Positions 22,361 to 34,071 of a stretch of DNA of 64,000 nucleotides are shown piece after piece (the stretch's first letter is position 1; each line of letters opens with the position of its first letter). Below the pieces are notes generated by a model. That model was given only the letters and a program-made list of their open reading frames with translations, searched no databases and was not told the origin of the DNA. The DNA is from Ilex aquifolium (taxonomy: Eukaryota; Streptophyta; Magnoliopsida; Aquifoliales; Aquifoliaceae). The translations under genes and the position numbers were made by a program. The stretch is from assembly GCA_951799425.1 (NCBI GenBank), contig OX637393.1:25438744-25502743 (forward strand). Direction: 5' to 3'.

Positions 22361-23148
22361 TTCACTCCAAATGGCCTTCATTGCCACCTTCTTATCCATA
22401 TTGTATGTCTTCTTCAAAGTAGGATAATTTTGCTCGATATGCCCCGGTTTGCTGCATTCATAGAAAATTACACTATTTCTTCTTGAGTTTTCTCCTCACC
22501 TGTAGGGACCTCGATTCTTAAGGAACTTTTTGAATCTCCTTGTGATGAAAGAAAGTTCTTCATCATTGTCCTCACTACTTGCTTTGGTGGACTTGAAAGA
22601 AATATTCTTCTTTTCTTTCTTTTCTAGCTCTTCATCCCTTTTTATATTCATCTTATATGTCATGAGAGATTCAAGTAATTCTTCTTGTGGAAGAGCCTTG
22701 AGGTCTTTCGCTACAATGATGGCGGTGACTTTGGCATCCCAAGATTTTGGAAGACACCTAAGAATTTTTCTCACAAGTTCCTCATCGGCATAAGATTTAC
22801 CGAGAGATTTAAGAGCATTCACAATATTAGTAAAATATGTAAACATTTGTGATATAATTTCTTGGGATTCCATCCTAAAAAGTTCATAGTCATAAGCATA
22901 TTCATATTTGATTCCTTAACTCTATTAGTTCCCTCATGTGTAACCTCTAACATGTCATATTTGTCTACGGGCTCAAATGTGGATATTCTATTAAATTCTC
23001 CTCTATCTAATGCGCAATACAAGGTATTCATAGCCTTAGCATTTAAAGTGTGTGCCTTATTTTGATCACTAGTCCAATCCCTTTTCTCCGATGTGGGTTT
23101 TGTGTATCCATCTTCAATAATATCCCATAACCCATCATCTTGTGACAT
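22361..23148 (-). pseudogene. Copia D gag
   Basis: Two overlapping frames (22819-23148 and 22496-22873) carry the N- and C-terminal halves of a copia gag (UBN2-like): ALDRGEFNRISTFEPVDKYD, LEVTHEGTNRVKESN, then SQEIISQMFTYFTNIVNALK and LPKSWDAKVTAI. They are split by a frameshift near 22850. A zinc knuckle follows near 22450 (YECSKPGHIEQN), where the first and last cysteines of CX2CX4HX4C read Phe and Tyr. Gag would form the virus-like particle and bind RNA. Confidence 0.88.
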
Positions 23149-23297
23149 GATATAAATTTTCTTCCTAGCTTTCTAATAGGTATAGTCATTTTCATTAAAG
23201 AATGAAGGTCTAGTAATGGATTGGCCCACTACAATGTTTCCTCCTAGTGTTGCCATAATCTTGTAACTCTAATTATAGTTACACAAGAATCTTAGAG

Positions 23298-23316
23298 CCC
23301 TTGCTCTGACACCAAT
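23298..23316 (-). other. Primer-binding site of copia D
   Basis: On the minus strand ATTGGTGTCAGAGCAAGG follows the 5' LTR end. It matches the tRNA-iMet primer site TGGTATCAGAGC with one change in the first 12 bases. It fixes 23317-24297 as the 5' LTR. Confidence 0.85.
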
Positions 23317-24297
23317 TGTTGGCCAGAAGAGCAACTTAAGAGGAGGGGTGAATTAGGTTTTCTAATTATTGTCCAATTTAAAATCTCAATTTCACTATTT
23401 GTGAAATTGATAAATATGCATTACTAGATGTTGGTTAGATTGTAATAGAGTGATGGTGTGTGTATAAGCAATAAACATAAATCAAAGTAAAGAGGTAAGG
23501 CAAATGCAAAAACAAGGATGTATAGAAATTCAGCCCCAACTCTTGGCTTATGTCCTCTCTTCTGTCTGCCCTTGGAGGTTCCCTTTTTCTCTTACACTTC
23601 GACTCTTCAATGGGTGAGATCAAAACCCTTACACTTCTCTTCCTTGAGAACAAGATAATATTCATCACTATAGTATGTCACTCAAGAAGACAACAATCAA
23701 TCCTCTCTCTTGTTGTACAAGGATTCTTTCTCAAATCAAGATTGGAAGCAATAAGAAAAAAATTCAACACTTTAAATCTCTTTTACAATGAAATAAATTA
23801 CTCAAGAATGATTAAACCCTTTTTGGTTTCTAGCTCATCAATACAAGGTAGCAAAAGTTCTTCCCAAAGCATTGAAGTCCCCTATTTATACTTGGAAGCC
23901 AAAGTATTTTGAATATCTGCCAAAAGTAGCCATTGCAGGACTTAACGTAGACAAATCGATTTGTCGGTTCGCCATCCGGCATACCGGATCAGCACTTGTT
24001 TGTGTGATGAAGTCCCTACCGCTTCAGCATCCGGTTTGCCGGACCTTGATAGAGTATTCCGGTTCAATTTTCATGGCAAAGTACTGGGACTTGAGGTGTC
24101 TGTCGCTTCAGCATCTGGTATGTTGCTTCACCATGAACTGACATGCCGGATGACATTTCATCCTTCATTTTTTCTGTCATCTGTCTTTCAATTATATAAT
24201 TAAACTACACAACTATTTTACACATTAGATCATAGTGTAGATGTTTGATCATCATCAAAACCATGCTTAAATAAACAATGATTCAAAAAGACCAACA
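23317..24297 (-). mobile_element. 5' LTR of copia D (981 bp)
   Basis: The plus strand begins TGTTGGCCAGAAGAGC and ends AAAAAGACCAACA. It pairs with 7858-8932 but differs by many substitutions and small gaps, including about 100 bp in total length, so the insertion is old. Confidence 0.92.
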
Positions 24298-25008
24298 TTA
24301 TATGAATGATAAAACATTGTGCACCAATTTGGGCTTTCCTAGCACATAGTGGCCGACCAAGGAACAGTCTTTGCGGCGAGTTAAAGGATTTGAAGAGGCG
24401 CATGATTTCAGCATAATACACTCAACCCCATACTATGCGCAAGGAAATGGCCTAGCAAAATCTACTAACAAGGTGATGATAGGGATTATCACAAAGATAA
24501 TAGAAGACAACCCAAGGGGATGGCATGAAAACTATCAAAGGTAGTATGGGCATACAGAACGTTTAAACGGTCCACCACCAGAATTATACCATTCAAACTA
24601 ACATATGGGCACGACGCGGTCTTGCATATGGAAATCATCGTGAATTCATTGCGAATGACTTTTTAAAATAGGTTAAGTCCAACTGAATATAATGAGGGCA
24701 TGATAATCGAGCTTGAGGAGTTGGACGAAGTGCGACTGGGTGTTTTGGATTGCACTAAAGTGCAGAAGCTTAGAGCCGTCAGGACGTACAACAAGAGGGT
24801 CAGGAACAGAACCTTCGGCATAGGTAACTTAGTCTGGAAAGTAAAGTTGCCTTTGGGACTAAATGATCCAAGGAATGACAAGTGGTCGGCCAACTGGGAA
24901 GGGCCATTTGAAGTCCTCAAGGTCAAGAAAGGTGGTGTTTACCATTCAAGATATTTGGATGGAGATAGCCACCTTCAATCTATTAATGGGCAGTTCTTGA
25001 AGGCTTAA
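24298..25008 (+). pseudogene. Tat-type gypsy A: integrase core end and C-terminal domain
   Basis: Directly after copia D the integrase of A resumes: NIVHQFGL, HIVADQGTVFAA (second catalytic Asp), WAYRTFKRSTTRIIPFKLTY, then from 24700 a clean frame ELEELDEVRLGVLD with RNRTFGIGNLVWKVKLP and WSANWEGPFEVLKVKKGGVY, the integrase C-terminal module, ending at 25008. The region of the catalytic Glu is disrupted by frame changes. Together with 7330-7857 it forms one integrase gene. Confidence 0.88.
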
Positions 25009-26500
25009 GGTAAGGGGTCACGACCGACAACCTAGAATAGGCTGACTGCCAACAAGGAAATCATTCTACCATGGTAACAGTTGTAAAATGCAACAACGAA
25101 AATGGAAAAGAGTGAACAACAAAGTAAATTTTATTCATAGAAGTTTGTACAATTTCAGTGAATACAATTTGCACGGTACATAAAATATAAAGTGATGCAT
25201 AAAGCATGACATCAAGATAGCTTGTTCTAAAGGCTTGGTTGTCTTGAGTTTGAAAGTGACAACTTACAGTTGTGGAGACAAAGAAAGGAGCAGAAGAAAG
25301 CTGATGAGTTACTGGAGTCAGAGTATAGACCTCTCACACGAGCATCTTCTAGCCAGAATCTCCTTGAACATGCCAATTATCCTCAGCCACACCGCTTCCT
25401 TTTTTCAGAAGTAATGCCTAGAAAACCCATCCTAAGGCCAATATGGAGATGAAGGGAATAAGACAGAATGTGGCTACTAGATGCACCGGAAGCCAGATGT
25501 AGTGTCTTCTTCCATCTTCAACAAGTGCATGTTGACAACCCATGTTTCCTTACCCCCCAAGAAAAAAGATCTACAAAATGACCCAATGATGGAGGCAAAA
25601 TAAAGTGTCCATCCGAAGGGAGAACATGAAGTAGGTTGGTAAAATCAACTGTATTCCTGAAGGGGAAAATACATAGCAATGGCCATGGCTAAGACTGAAG
25701 GTAGAAAGTGTTGGGAGGTTAACTAAGTTATTGTCGAACCTTCTCCTTTCTAGGTCAAGAGGTTCAGAAGGAACACCAGCCATATTGCACAAGGAAGAGG
25801 GCATGCGTTAGTTTGGTGTACTCCGGAAAGAGCTTAAGTATTTATAGGTCATAAAGGAATTGAATACTTTAATGGCCTTGCCTCGGAAACAGTCAAGTAT
25901 TTATGACAGTTTAATAAGGGAAATGGAACGTCACTTTGAACAGAAGTCAAAACGCCGAAATGCATGTACACAAATCAAACGACGAAAAATGTGATATAAG
26001 TGGCAATTAATGTCATTCAATTCGTATTCATGTCAACCGTCACCGAAGAAATTAAAAGACCTATATGAATAAAGATAGTAAGGGATAAAAGAGTTCAGTT
26101 CTATTTTTTATTTATTATCTTTTTAGGGACTGTACAAGATCAGAAAAATAAACTTCCAGATGGTATAGTGACCTATTCACGACCTGTAATTCGGCCGAAG
26201 CAGACTCGGCAGGGGCCAAAAGCTGTGACATTCACCGCAGCAGCATTAAGTTCATCTAAACGCCCTTGGTAGGACACAGATTCTTCCAGGAGCACTGCAC
26301 GCTTGGCCTTGAGCTCGGCAATCTTGTGGTATATCTCAACCAGTTTCTGGGGAAGAGAGTCGAAGCAGCTGGAACAAGTTTGGATGTGTTGATTCAAATT
26401 GACTAACCGCTCTCGTTGGTCGTAAATAATAGCAAGACAATCTTGGGGCTTTTGGTATAGCGGCCCTACTTCCTAAAGAATGGTCGGAAGCCCATAAGCT
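25009..26500 (-). pseudogene. Gypsy A 3' region with antisense ORF remnant
   Basis: Beyond pol, the minus strand carries a remnant (best at 26173-26397) with QKLVEIYHKIAELKAKRAVL and SYQGRLDELNAA, a predicted coiled coil, and AATAAA on the minus strand near 25132. Its position, antisense to and downstream of pol, matches the antisense ORF of Tat elements also seen with F, G and K. No 3' LTR could be recognised. Recognisable element sequence stops near 26500. Confidence 0.55.
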
Positions 26501-29373
26501 AATATGATATGTTTGACATAATATAATTGATTAGCGGTAGAATAGAAAATTAAATTTTTTTCATAATAGTTGACATTTAAAAGTAGTATAGATATAGATT
26601 ATTTTATGTTTCCCTCAAACCAAATTCTTGAAAAAATATTTAAAAATCACTTGTTTCAATTATTTTATTGCATTCTCTATCTAATGTAATAGATGCAAAT
26701 ATTTTGTCCCTCAGAATTCATCCTGAGAACCCAACTCTCCAAAGGAATATACCTATAATACCCTTCTGACTTCCCAAGGAACACCAACCAAGGGAAAGAG
26801 AGAGGGAGATGACTTGATTATCGTGACATAGTCACGACAGAGATCACTAGTATTGAAGGAGAATGATTTTTTTGACTTTTTTTGCAAGTAAATATCACAA
26901 GATAATTGGTTTAAAATTGAAAAAGTCTATATTTGGGCTAGGCTTTAGTGGGAGTCATTATAGTCTATCTGAAAATGAGCAAAAAGAAAAAATGACAACA
27001 CTTTTGATTAGCCTGAAGGATATTGAATTGTCTTTATCATCTGTAGCACCATTTCTTGGTTTTTTCAGCATAACAAATGGACTCTGTCAACCTTGTCTTG
27101 ATTAGGCCTGGACTTTAAAATGAGTATGTTCCACTGATTAAATAATCTATAATATAAAATAAGACAGCTTTGAATAAGTTTATTCTATAATCTCAAATAA
27201 ACTTATTAAATGGCTACCAACATCCCTCTCAAAATTATTTATATTACACTGTGCCTTTAGACACATGTTAGTCGTAATAAAATAATAAAATATAACCATA
27301 TGATTTATCGCTCATGTGATGATGTTGACTAAGCAATGTGGCAGGATTGATTAAGCAATGCTGCTTCGATTTGGCAAATTGAAAAAAAAAAACTAATTTT
27401 AAATTTCGACGAAATCAAATTTTGACCCTCATTTTAAATTTTCATGTGGCACTAATTTCACATTTTTGTTGGATAATTTTGCTTATTGAGTATCAGTATG
27501 TCAACGTAACATAATTTGGTCAGTGTTCCATTTCCCGTTCGAATTATGTGGTTAGATACAGCTACATCAAAAATTGGTTTCATTAGAATACCCGTGGAGT
27601 TTGGGAACAACTCCCTTCTTGAGAATAAAACCAAATTATTATCACCAATATAGGACTTTCATATGAGGATAAAATAAAATTCCTTTCATAAACTCAAAAA
27701 TATCATGAGGACAATAAGTAAACAGAATTTATCCGTAACTGTTTGTTTTTCTATCTGAGGAAATTAGTTACAATAACAAGATTGAATCAAGAGAAAAATC
27801 ATTAAGCACGATAAATTGAAGTGTTGTCATGTCATATTGGAATCTTGTTATTTCAAAATTATATTGAATATTAGTCGATCCAAATTTAATGTGTTTATAT
27901 ATTTACGTCTAATTACCTGACATTACTTGTTTCATATATGTGTCATGTTCAACTCTAAAAACATAACCGTGAATTAGAAACTCCAATATTCCATTCTCAA
28001 TCAAGTCTCAACCAAACCTGCCGCCCATAAGTCCCTCTAGATCAGAATGGCGATCAATTCATATCTTAACAAAATCAAGCACAAAACCATTAGATTCTAA
28101 AAATTGAAATCTGGATTGAACCAAATTTGACATTACAGATCTGTTTATTATTTGTAGAAACAGGTTGTTTTTTTTTTTTTTGTGAGGGTCAAATCATATC
28201 AACATGGTTTGGCAAATGTACAAATCGTAGCACCGACTACAGATCGTAGCTCTTGGGAGTGTGTTTGGTGATGTTCCCCATTGCTTAAAACAAAGGTAAT
28301 AATTGAGTTGTGTCGAATCGTGTCATTTTTGGTTCATATAAAACAGTAATAAGCTCTAATCCAACCCTATTAATTAGTTGTTTCAAATGTCCGAACACTA
28401 ACCGCAAGTGTTTATGATCATGTTGTGCTCATGTTAATCCGTATAACTCGGTAAATTAAAATTTTAAAACTAAGACTCAATTATTGCTCAACCAAATCCA
28501 CTACTCATAGTTTTTCCACAAACTCAAAGTCTACTAAATCTATTTGATAATCAACACAAGAAATTTGTTTGTTATTTTACAAGGATTCGTGTGAATACTT
28601 GGTAAAAATGACAAAAAAAAAATTGACATTTACAAGTACAATACTAATTAAAAATATGGATTGTGTCAATTTTATATTATTCATATTTGACACTAATCCA
28701 ACATATTTATCATTCGTGTTAACAAATCGAGTCATTTTCGAGTTCGTATCAAACTCTAGTTAACTTATTAGCATGTGGTCCCAAAATTGCCACCCTCTGA
28801 ACTTTGGGTAAAGTAACTGTTGGAAATGAGGTTTTTCCAGTTCCTACAAATCCTCGTTTTTAGAAGGAAGAAGGCCATCACAGGGTAGATTAGAGGATTG
28901 TTTTTTGGTTGATATAATGGATGAGCAGAAATTATGTTCATCCAATGTTCAGATTGGAAGTTTGAACTCCTTAGGAAGTTCAACAATGAAATCTTCGTTG
29001 AATCCTAAAAAAAAAAAAATCAAGTATCTCTCCATGGCACAACATCACATGAGACATTTCATCGAATAGGTAGTGTGCATGATTATGTTTGGAGACAAAC
29101 ATAACAGAATATGATTCTTCGAATTTGTGCCTAGAAATAAGCAAAAAAAAAAAAAAAAAGTGTGTGCTGTGAGAGAGAAAGAGAGAGAGAGACATCAAGA
29201 TGTATTAGCCCTTCCTCCTTTCCTCCCTTCTTCTTGTGTGATCAAAATGACGACGAAGCATAAATTGTAATCTCTGAAGTTCAAAACGACGTCATTTTGC
29301 TCCATCGAAATTTTTTTTTAACCAAACCTCGGACGGTGCGAAGAAAGAAAAAGTAAAATTACAACCTAAAAGA
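26501..29373. other. AT-rich spacer, no gene seen
   Basis: No coding potential or clear element ends were found. It holds short homopolymers, a GA-rich tract near 29168-29192 and T- or A-runs near 28170, 29007 and 29143. ATCGTGTCATTTTTGG near 28318 and TCGAGTCATTTTCGAG near 28726 look like a diverged pair of repeat copies, which I could not classify. Confidence 0.5.
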
Positions 29374-29393
29374 GGGGGGGGGGGGGGGGGGGG
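29374..29393. repeat. Uninterrupted run of 20 G
   Basis: Twenty consecutive G on the plus strand, followed by A, then seven more G from 29395. It lies at the 3' side of the LINE-like remnant read on the minus strand. Confidence 0.9.
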
Positions 29394-29559
29394 AGGGGGG
29401 CGTAAAAAGCCTTCCCCAAACTAATAAAATTCCCAATTGAATTAAAAATCATAGTGAAAAGACAATGCAATGCATGCGTGCAATATATCATTATTTAAAT
29501 ATAAAATTTGAAGAACCAATTATATCCCTATTAATGAAAAAAGATATAAAATCCAAAGG

Positions 29560-30380
29560 AGAAGACCAACAAGAATAAGTGTTGGATCCAATTCAAAAAT
29601 TAGCAAATCGACAACCTGATTGGCTTCCCTATAGATATTTGAAAAATGTAAATGCATTCGTTGCATTTGCTTACAGCATACTCTCCACTTGGATTTTAAA
29701 TCCCAGGGGATTAGAAGATGGGAGTTGAAAATTCTTTCAAAACTATTTGCAAATTACATTCCACCCAAAGTTTTTGCCATCTAAGAGACCAAGCAATATC
29801 AATACTAAGTAATAATTGCCATGAATTCTGTATAATAGGTTCAATGGGTGCTCAAAGACCTCATTGAAAACAAAAAATATGTTTGGCAATCATTTATGTT
29901 TACCTAGTGCTTGGCACGATCAAGTGAAGGAGGGATATTCTGCAGCCTACAATTATTTCTTGCTTTCCAAATCACCCATACACAATACACCATCGCAGTA
30001 AGTGAAATTTTCTTAAGCTGGACGCTAAAACTCCAATTCTTAAGAAGAGCCAATAATTCTTTTATGATTTTGGACAATGAAATTCCTACAGAAAATAGAA
30101 CTAAGCCAACAACATAGTTCCTGAGCAAAATTACAAGAGAAAAACAAGTGGCTCAAAGATTCAAAAGCAGAGGCATAGAACAAAGTGAGCACTTGAAAAC
30201 CACCACCACACCACGCAATCGAAGATCCTCATCTAAAGGCATCCTCTCATGCATTAAGCGCCAAAATAACATAGACCTCCTTGGATGAATAAAGGTAGCC
30301 TCTTGTGCATTAAGCACCAAAATTCCATGGCCTTGCTAGCTGTTTCAATCGGGTAAAATTAAAAGAATCCTTCAAAGTAG
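29560..30380 (-). pseudogene. LINE-like remnant: zinc-binding (zf-RVT) and RNase H fragments
   Basis: The minus strand near 30350-30130 reads MLFWRLMHERMPLDEDLRLR and, one frame over, ESLSHLFFSCNFAQEL, the plant zf-RVT pattern found after LINE-type reverse transcriptases. At 29904-30128 follows AMVYCVWVIWKARNNC, the usual tail of that module, then further down WDLKSKWRVCCK and HFSNIYREANQVVDLL, the end of an RNase H (RVT_3-like) domain. The RT itself is missing, and stops and frameshifts abound. It could also be a fragment of a domesticated RNase H-like gene, but LINE debris is more likely. Confidence 0.65.
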
Positions 30381-31811
30381 TCAATTTAAATTAAAGGACT
30401 CTGCGACTAAATATTATTCGTGGTCAAACAAAAAAAAATCAACCTTTTTTTTTTCTGCGACGTACAGATATCATCTTTAAGTATTATTGGTTTTTTTTAT
30501 TTGAAATAAAAAATTGCAACCAAAATTTTTTTTTGTCGGCATAATAAATTGTATTTAGCGCCAAATTTTTTTTTTTTTGAGGGAATGTTTTTGCAAAGCC
30601 TATTGCCGACGACAACAAAAAAATGTCTCCAAAAATTGTCATACACATGTTTTTCGCGATGAACATCTAAAATCGTTGCTGAAAATCACTTTTTACAACT
30701 AATTTTACTGTTTGCCACCAAAGCTTGTCGTTAAAAAACAAATTTGTTGTAATTCGCTTGTACCAAAAATGTGGATCTGTTTGAAGGAAATGGAAGAGTG
30801 GAGTTTTAATATCAATTAAGGGGAATTTTAGGTATTAAAATTATCCAATTTTGGAGGGAATTACTCCCCAGTTTCAAGAAGTGGCGTGGGTAACAATCTC
30901 AGTTAAAATGTTACGGGGTTATGTGTAGGTTTTAAAATTATAGGTAGATAACATGAAAAAGAGGCAAACTACAAGGGGGTATTTCATAATTTTCCCTTCT
31001 TTTTTTCAAAGTAATTTTTCCCTGATCATTGGAAAGTATTTTAATGAAGTTGTTGACTGTAGATAGAGAGTAGCCAAACTTCATTCAGTTCCCCATATTG
31101 AGGTGTGATTCTCCTTTGGGATAGGTTAGTATTTCGTGTGATTTCCTTGTCAATCCACTCCTAAAAAAAATTTCGTGAAGAATCCACTCCTAAAATTTTA
31201 AAAACGAGTGTAGTAATACTTTCAATAATATAGGGGGTGTCTTTGAATATAGAGTAATTGATGAGCGTGTTGATTGTTTTTTCGTTTTGATTAGCATTTG
31301 GTACCCACTAATACAACTTGGTGAATGGTGATGTAATATGTTGGGTCTACGTACGTACACTACAATTTTAGTATTATAATCGCATATTTTTCCTTAAGGT
31401 GTAATATTGAAGAGGAGAAGACAAAATATTGTACGTGTTCACAACTAAGAATGTAATATTCTGGGGATTTAGACGTTTAATACAGACTACTTCTCTTAAG
31501 CATTGTTACCACAAATGTTACCTTTAGTTGTCACCTTGAAGAGGACAAAGATAAAATGTTATTAATGTGGTACAAGTTGTTGATCACCTCTTTACTTTTA
31601 AGAGAACTAGATTATGCACACGTACTTTGTACGTTAATTATTTTAAATTATAAATTTTGTTTTAATTTTATTTTTATAATTGTTTGAAATAATGATGTAA
31701 ATACAACAATCTATAAATACTTATAAATCGAACAATGTAGTAAACTTGCTACAATTCGTACAATTTATACTGGAATGTTTTCAAAAATAATATTAGTTTT
31801 TATTTCTTTTT
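30381..31811. other. AT-rich spacer, no gene seen
   Basis: No ORF or repeat structure that I can name. It includes T- and A-runs and diverged short repeats only. Confidence 0.5.
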
Positions 31812-31819
31812 CTATTAAC

Positions 31820-31980
31820 CAGGGGTGGCTCAAGACATTTTGGGGTCTAAAGTGAAAACAATAAATGAGGCCTTTTTATTTTTAATATTAATAATAAATT
31901 TTAATTTTAATTTTTTTAAATACTAAAATATTGATTAAATTTTTATATTCAAATTTTTGTTATCATATTTGAACTTAATA

Positions 31981-32019
<39 letters not shown>

Positions 32020-32511
32020 CAAAGAATGATTGAAAAAATGATAAGTTTTTTTTTAACACAACACTTACACAACCCCTTAAAAAAAAAAAAAATTTGTAAG
32101 TTTAAACTTAACTTTTTTTAGGGTTAAAACTAGATTTTTTAGTAGCATTAGTTTTATATTTAGTTTTTGTTTCTTTATTTAAAAAAATAAATTTTAAGTC
32201 CTTTTAATTTTACGGCTGAATTAATAGGCCCAATCTATTTAAGTTGAAATATTTTGTTTAGACATGGATTTAAATTTTTTGTTTGAACTATTACTATACA
32301 CCTATAAATTGTAGGCCTTCCTTGAAGTGAGGCCTTAAATTTTTTTTTGATTGGACTTGTATTTTTATAAGGCCTTTTTGTATGACTTAAAATATTTATA
32401 GATTTAATTTTTTTTACATGGACTATTTATGATATTTAAAAATTTGGGGCCTTCTTTAAAAATGGGGCCTAAAACCCAAGCTTTTTTTATAATACTGTTG
32501 AGCAGCCCCTG
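31820..32511. mobile_element. hAT-type non-autonomous element (692 bp)
   Basis: Terminal inverted repeats CAGGGGTGGCTCAA and (complement of the right end) CAGGGGCTGCTCAA are flanked by an exact 8-bp duplication CTATTAAC (31812-31819 and 32512-32519). Subterminal GGGGTCTAAA/GGGGCCTAAAA and repeated AGGCCTT motifs support a hAT origin. There is no transposase. It contains a (GA)n microsatellite at about 31985-32014. Confidence 0.93.
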
Positions 32512-32519
32512 CTATTAAC

Positions 32520-33780
32520 TCGTATAGTTTTGAGTAATTATTTTCTTACACAACTATCTCCTAAGATTTTGAAATTTTGACATGAAACTAATAATTTATA
32601 TCAATTATATTTGCAATATCATTGTAATGACACAAATACATATTACGATATGCATATATATATATATATATATTAAGTTCTGGTGCCCATACAATCATAC
32701 ACAATTAAAAGAAAGTTAGGGTGTAGAAATGAAATAAGTAATTAAGTTAGTTGCGATAAGCAGATCAATTTAATCATGAACATTTGTAGCATTAGTCATC
32801 ATCCAACATAAATAAAAAAAAGAAGTAAAAACAACCCTACTCTAATGTTACGAACAAGAGAATGCACTGATATTAAAATTGTAAAATAGAAAAAGATGAA
32901 AAGTTGGGGTTTGATACTACTATTGAGGATACATAAAAATAAATTCTATAATAAATAAGGCTCAACATGTCTTTATTCATAGTTTGATCATCAACTAATA
33001 AAAATAAGTCTAATTATTTTTAACAGTTAAATTTACCTTTTAAAATTTAGATGAAAAACTTGGATATGTATAATACTAATGAATTAGTATTAATATGAAT
33101 TTCGCATTAATAAGGTTAGTATTGCATTTATGCTTTATTTTAAGAGTAAAATATTCTAACAAAATTTAATGTTAATCAAGTTCTATTAAAAGAGTTTTAG
33201 GTTAAATATGGTTAATATTGTGATTATGTTTTCTTGAAATGAGAAACCTGTGTAAATATTAATTGTTATTTGTAGTATTCAATAAATTCAAGACACGTGT
33301 CCATTATGAAGGTACAAATGACAAGAATTGATAACTTACATGGCAGTGGGGTCTAACAGGGTCTAGCAGGATCGGTTCGGACAACAGTGTTATGATAGTA
33401 TTCTAGCGACGCGGCAGACATCCGCACCGCAACAACACTCTAGTGCTGCTACAGGCGCCTAGTGCCTCGGAAGGACGGGACACATCCTCATCACATTGAA
33501 AGTGTTAAAATGAACCCTTGACCAATGATGGACAACAGTGGCACCGCGAAAGTTTGGGCGAGGCACAACCTACGGGACACCTTTGTTCGACTGACCAATG
33601 GACTAAGAGGAGGGGCCCCCACATAGGGACAAGGTAGTATGACCCTCCGCAAAGGAGAATTGAGCAACGGGAGTAGACGTTCATGATTGTCAACCTCAGC
33701 CTGGGGCAGGGTCTTTAAGGTTTAATCTATTGTTCCGGGAGACGGAACCTGATATGGATTTTCCCTCATGATTATACGCA
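32520..33780. other. Spacer; AT-rich then a GC-richer block
   Basis: 32520-33330 is AT-rich with a short TA microsatellite near 32655-32675. From about 33340 to 33770 base composition rises sharply, with CpG-containing segments such as GCGACGCGGCAGACATCCGC, but no ORF, RNA gene or element end was recognised. It abuts the LTR of copia L. Confidence 0.5.
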
Positions 33781-34028
33781 TGGAGACCAAGACACTATAC
33801 CTAGAGAGGGGTGAATATGTTTTTTTATTTTAGCCCAAATCAATAATCAATTAAAACATATATCTACCACAGTTACATATTCCCACAAATATTAAGCAAT
33901 TAATGTGAAACCCTTTTAGTCACCACAACTCTTAATACATATGACGATTGATTAAATTAATATTCAATTAATTCACTGGTAATCAACTATGCTTGAATGA
34001 ATGTCAATCAATTAATACAACAAACACA

Positions 34029-34071
<43 letters not shown>

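Larger units (their letters stand above)
7858..24297 (-). mobile_element. SIRE-like Ty1/copia element D with nested insertions (16.4 kb)
   Basis: The element has two matching LTRs (7858-8932 and 23317-24297), a primer site, a purine tract and, on the minus strand, gag, protease, integrase, RT and RNase H in copia order, plus an extra ORF3 between pol and the 3' LTR. The extended coiled-coil gag and ORF3 resemble the SIRE/Maximus lineage. It sits inside the integrase of gypsy A. Its length is inflated by gypsy E (14360-21004) and a foldback element (11496-12044). The bases flanking the LTRs (atact and ttata) do not form a clean duplication. Confidence 0.9.

Noticed and set aside
33340..33770. 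Possible rRNA fragment
   Set aside because: The higher GC content suggested it, but no conserved rRNA stretch could be recognised.
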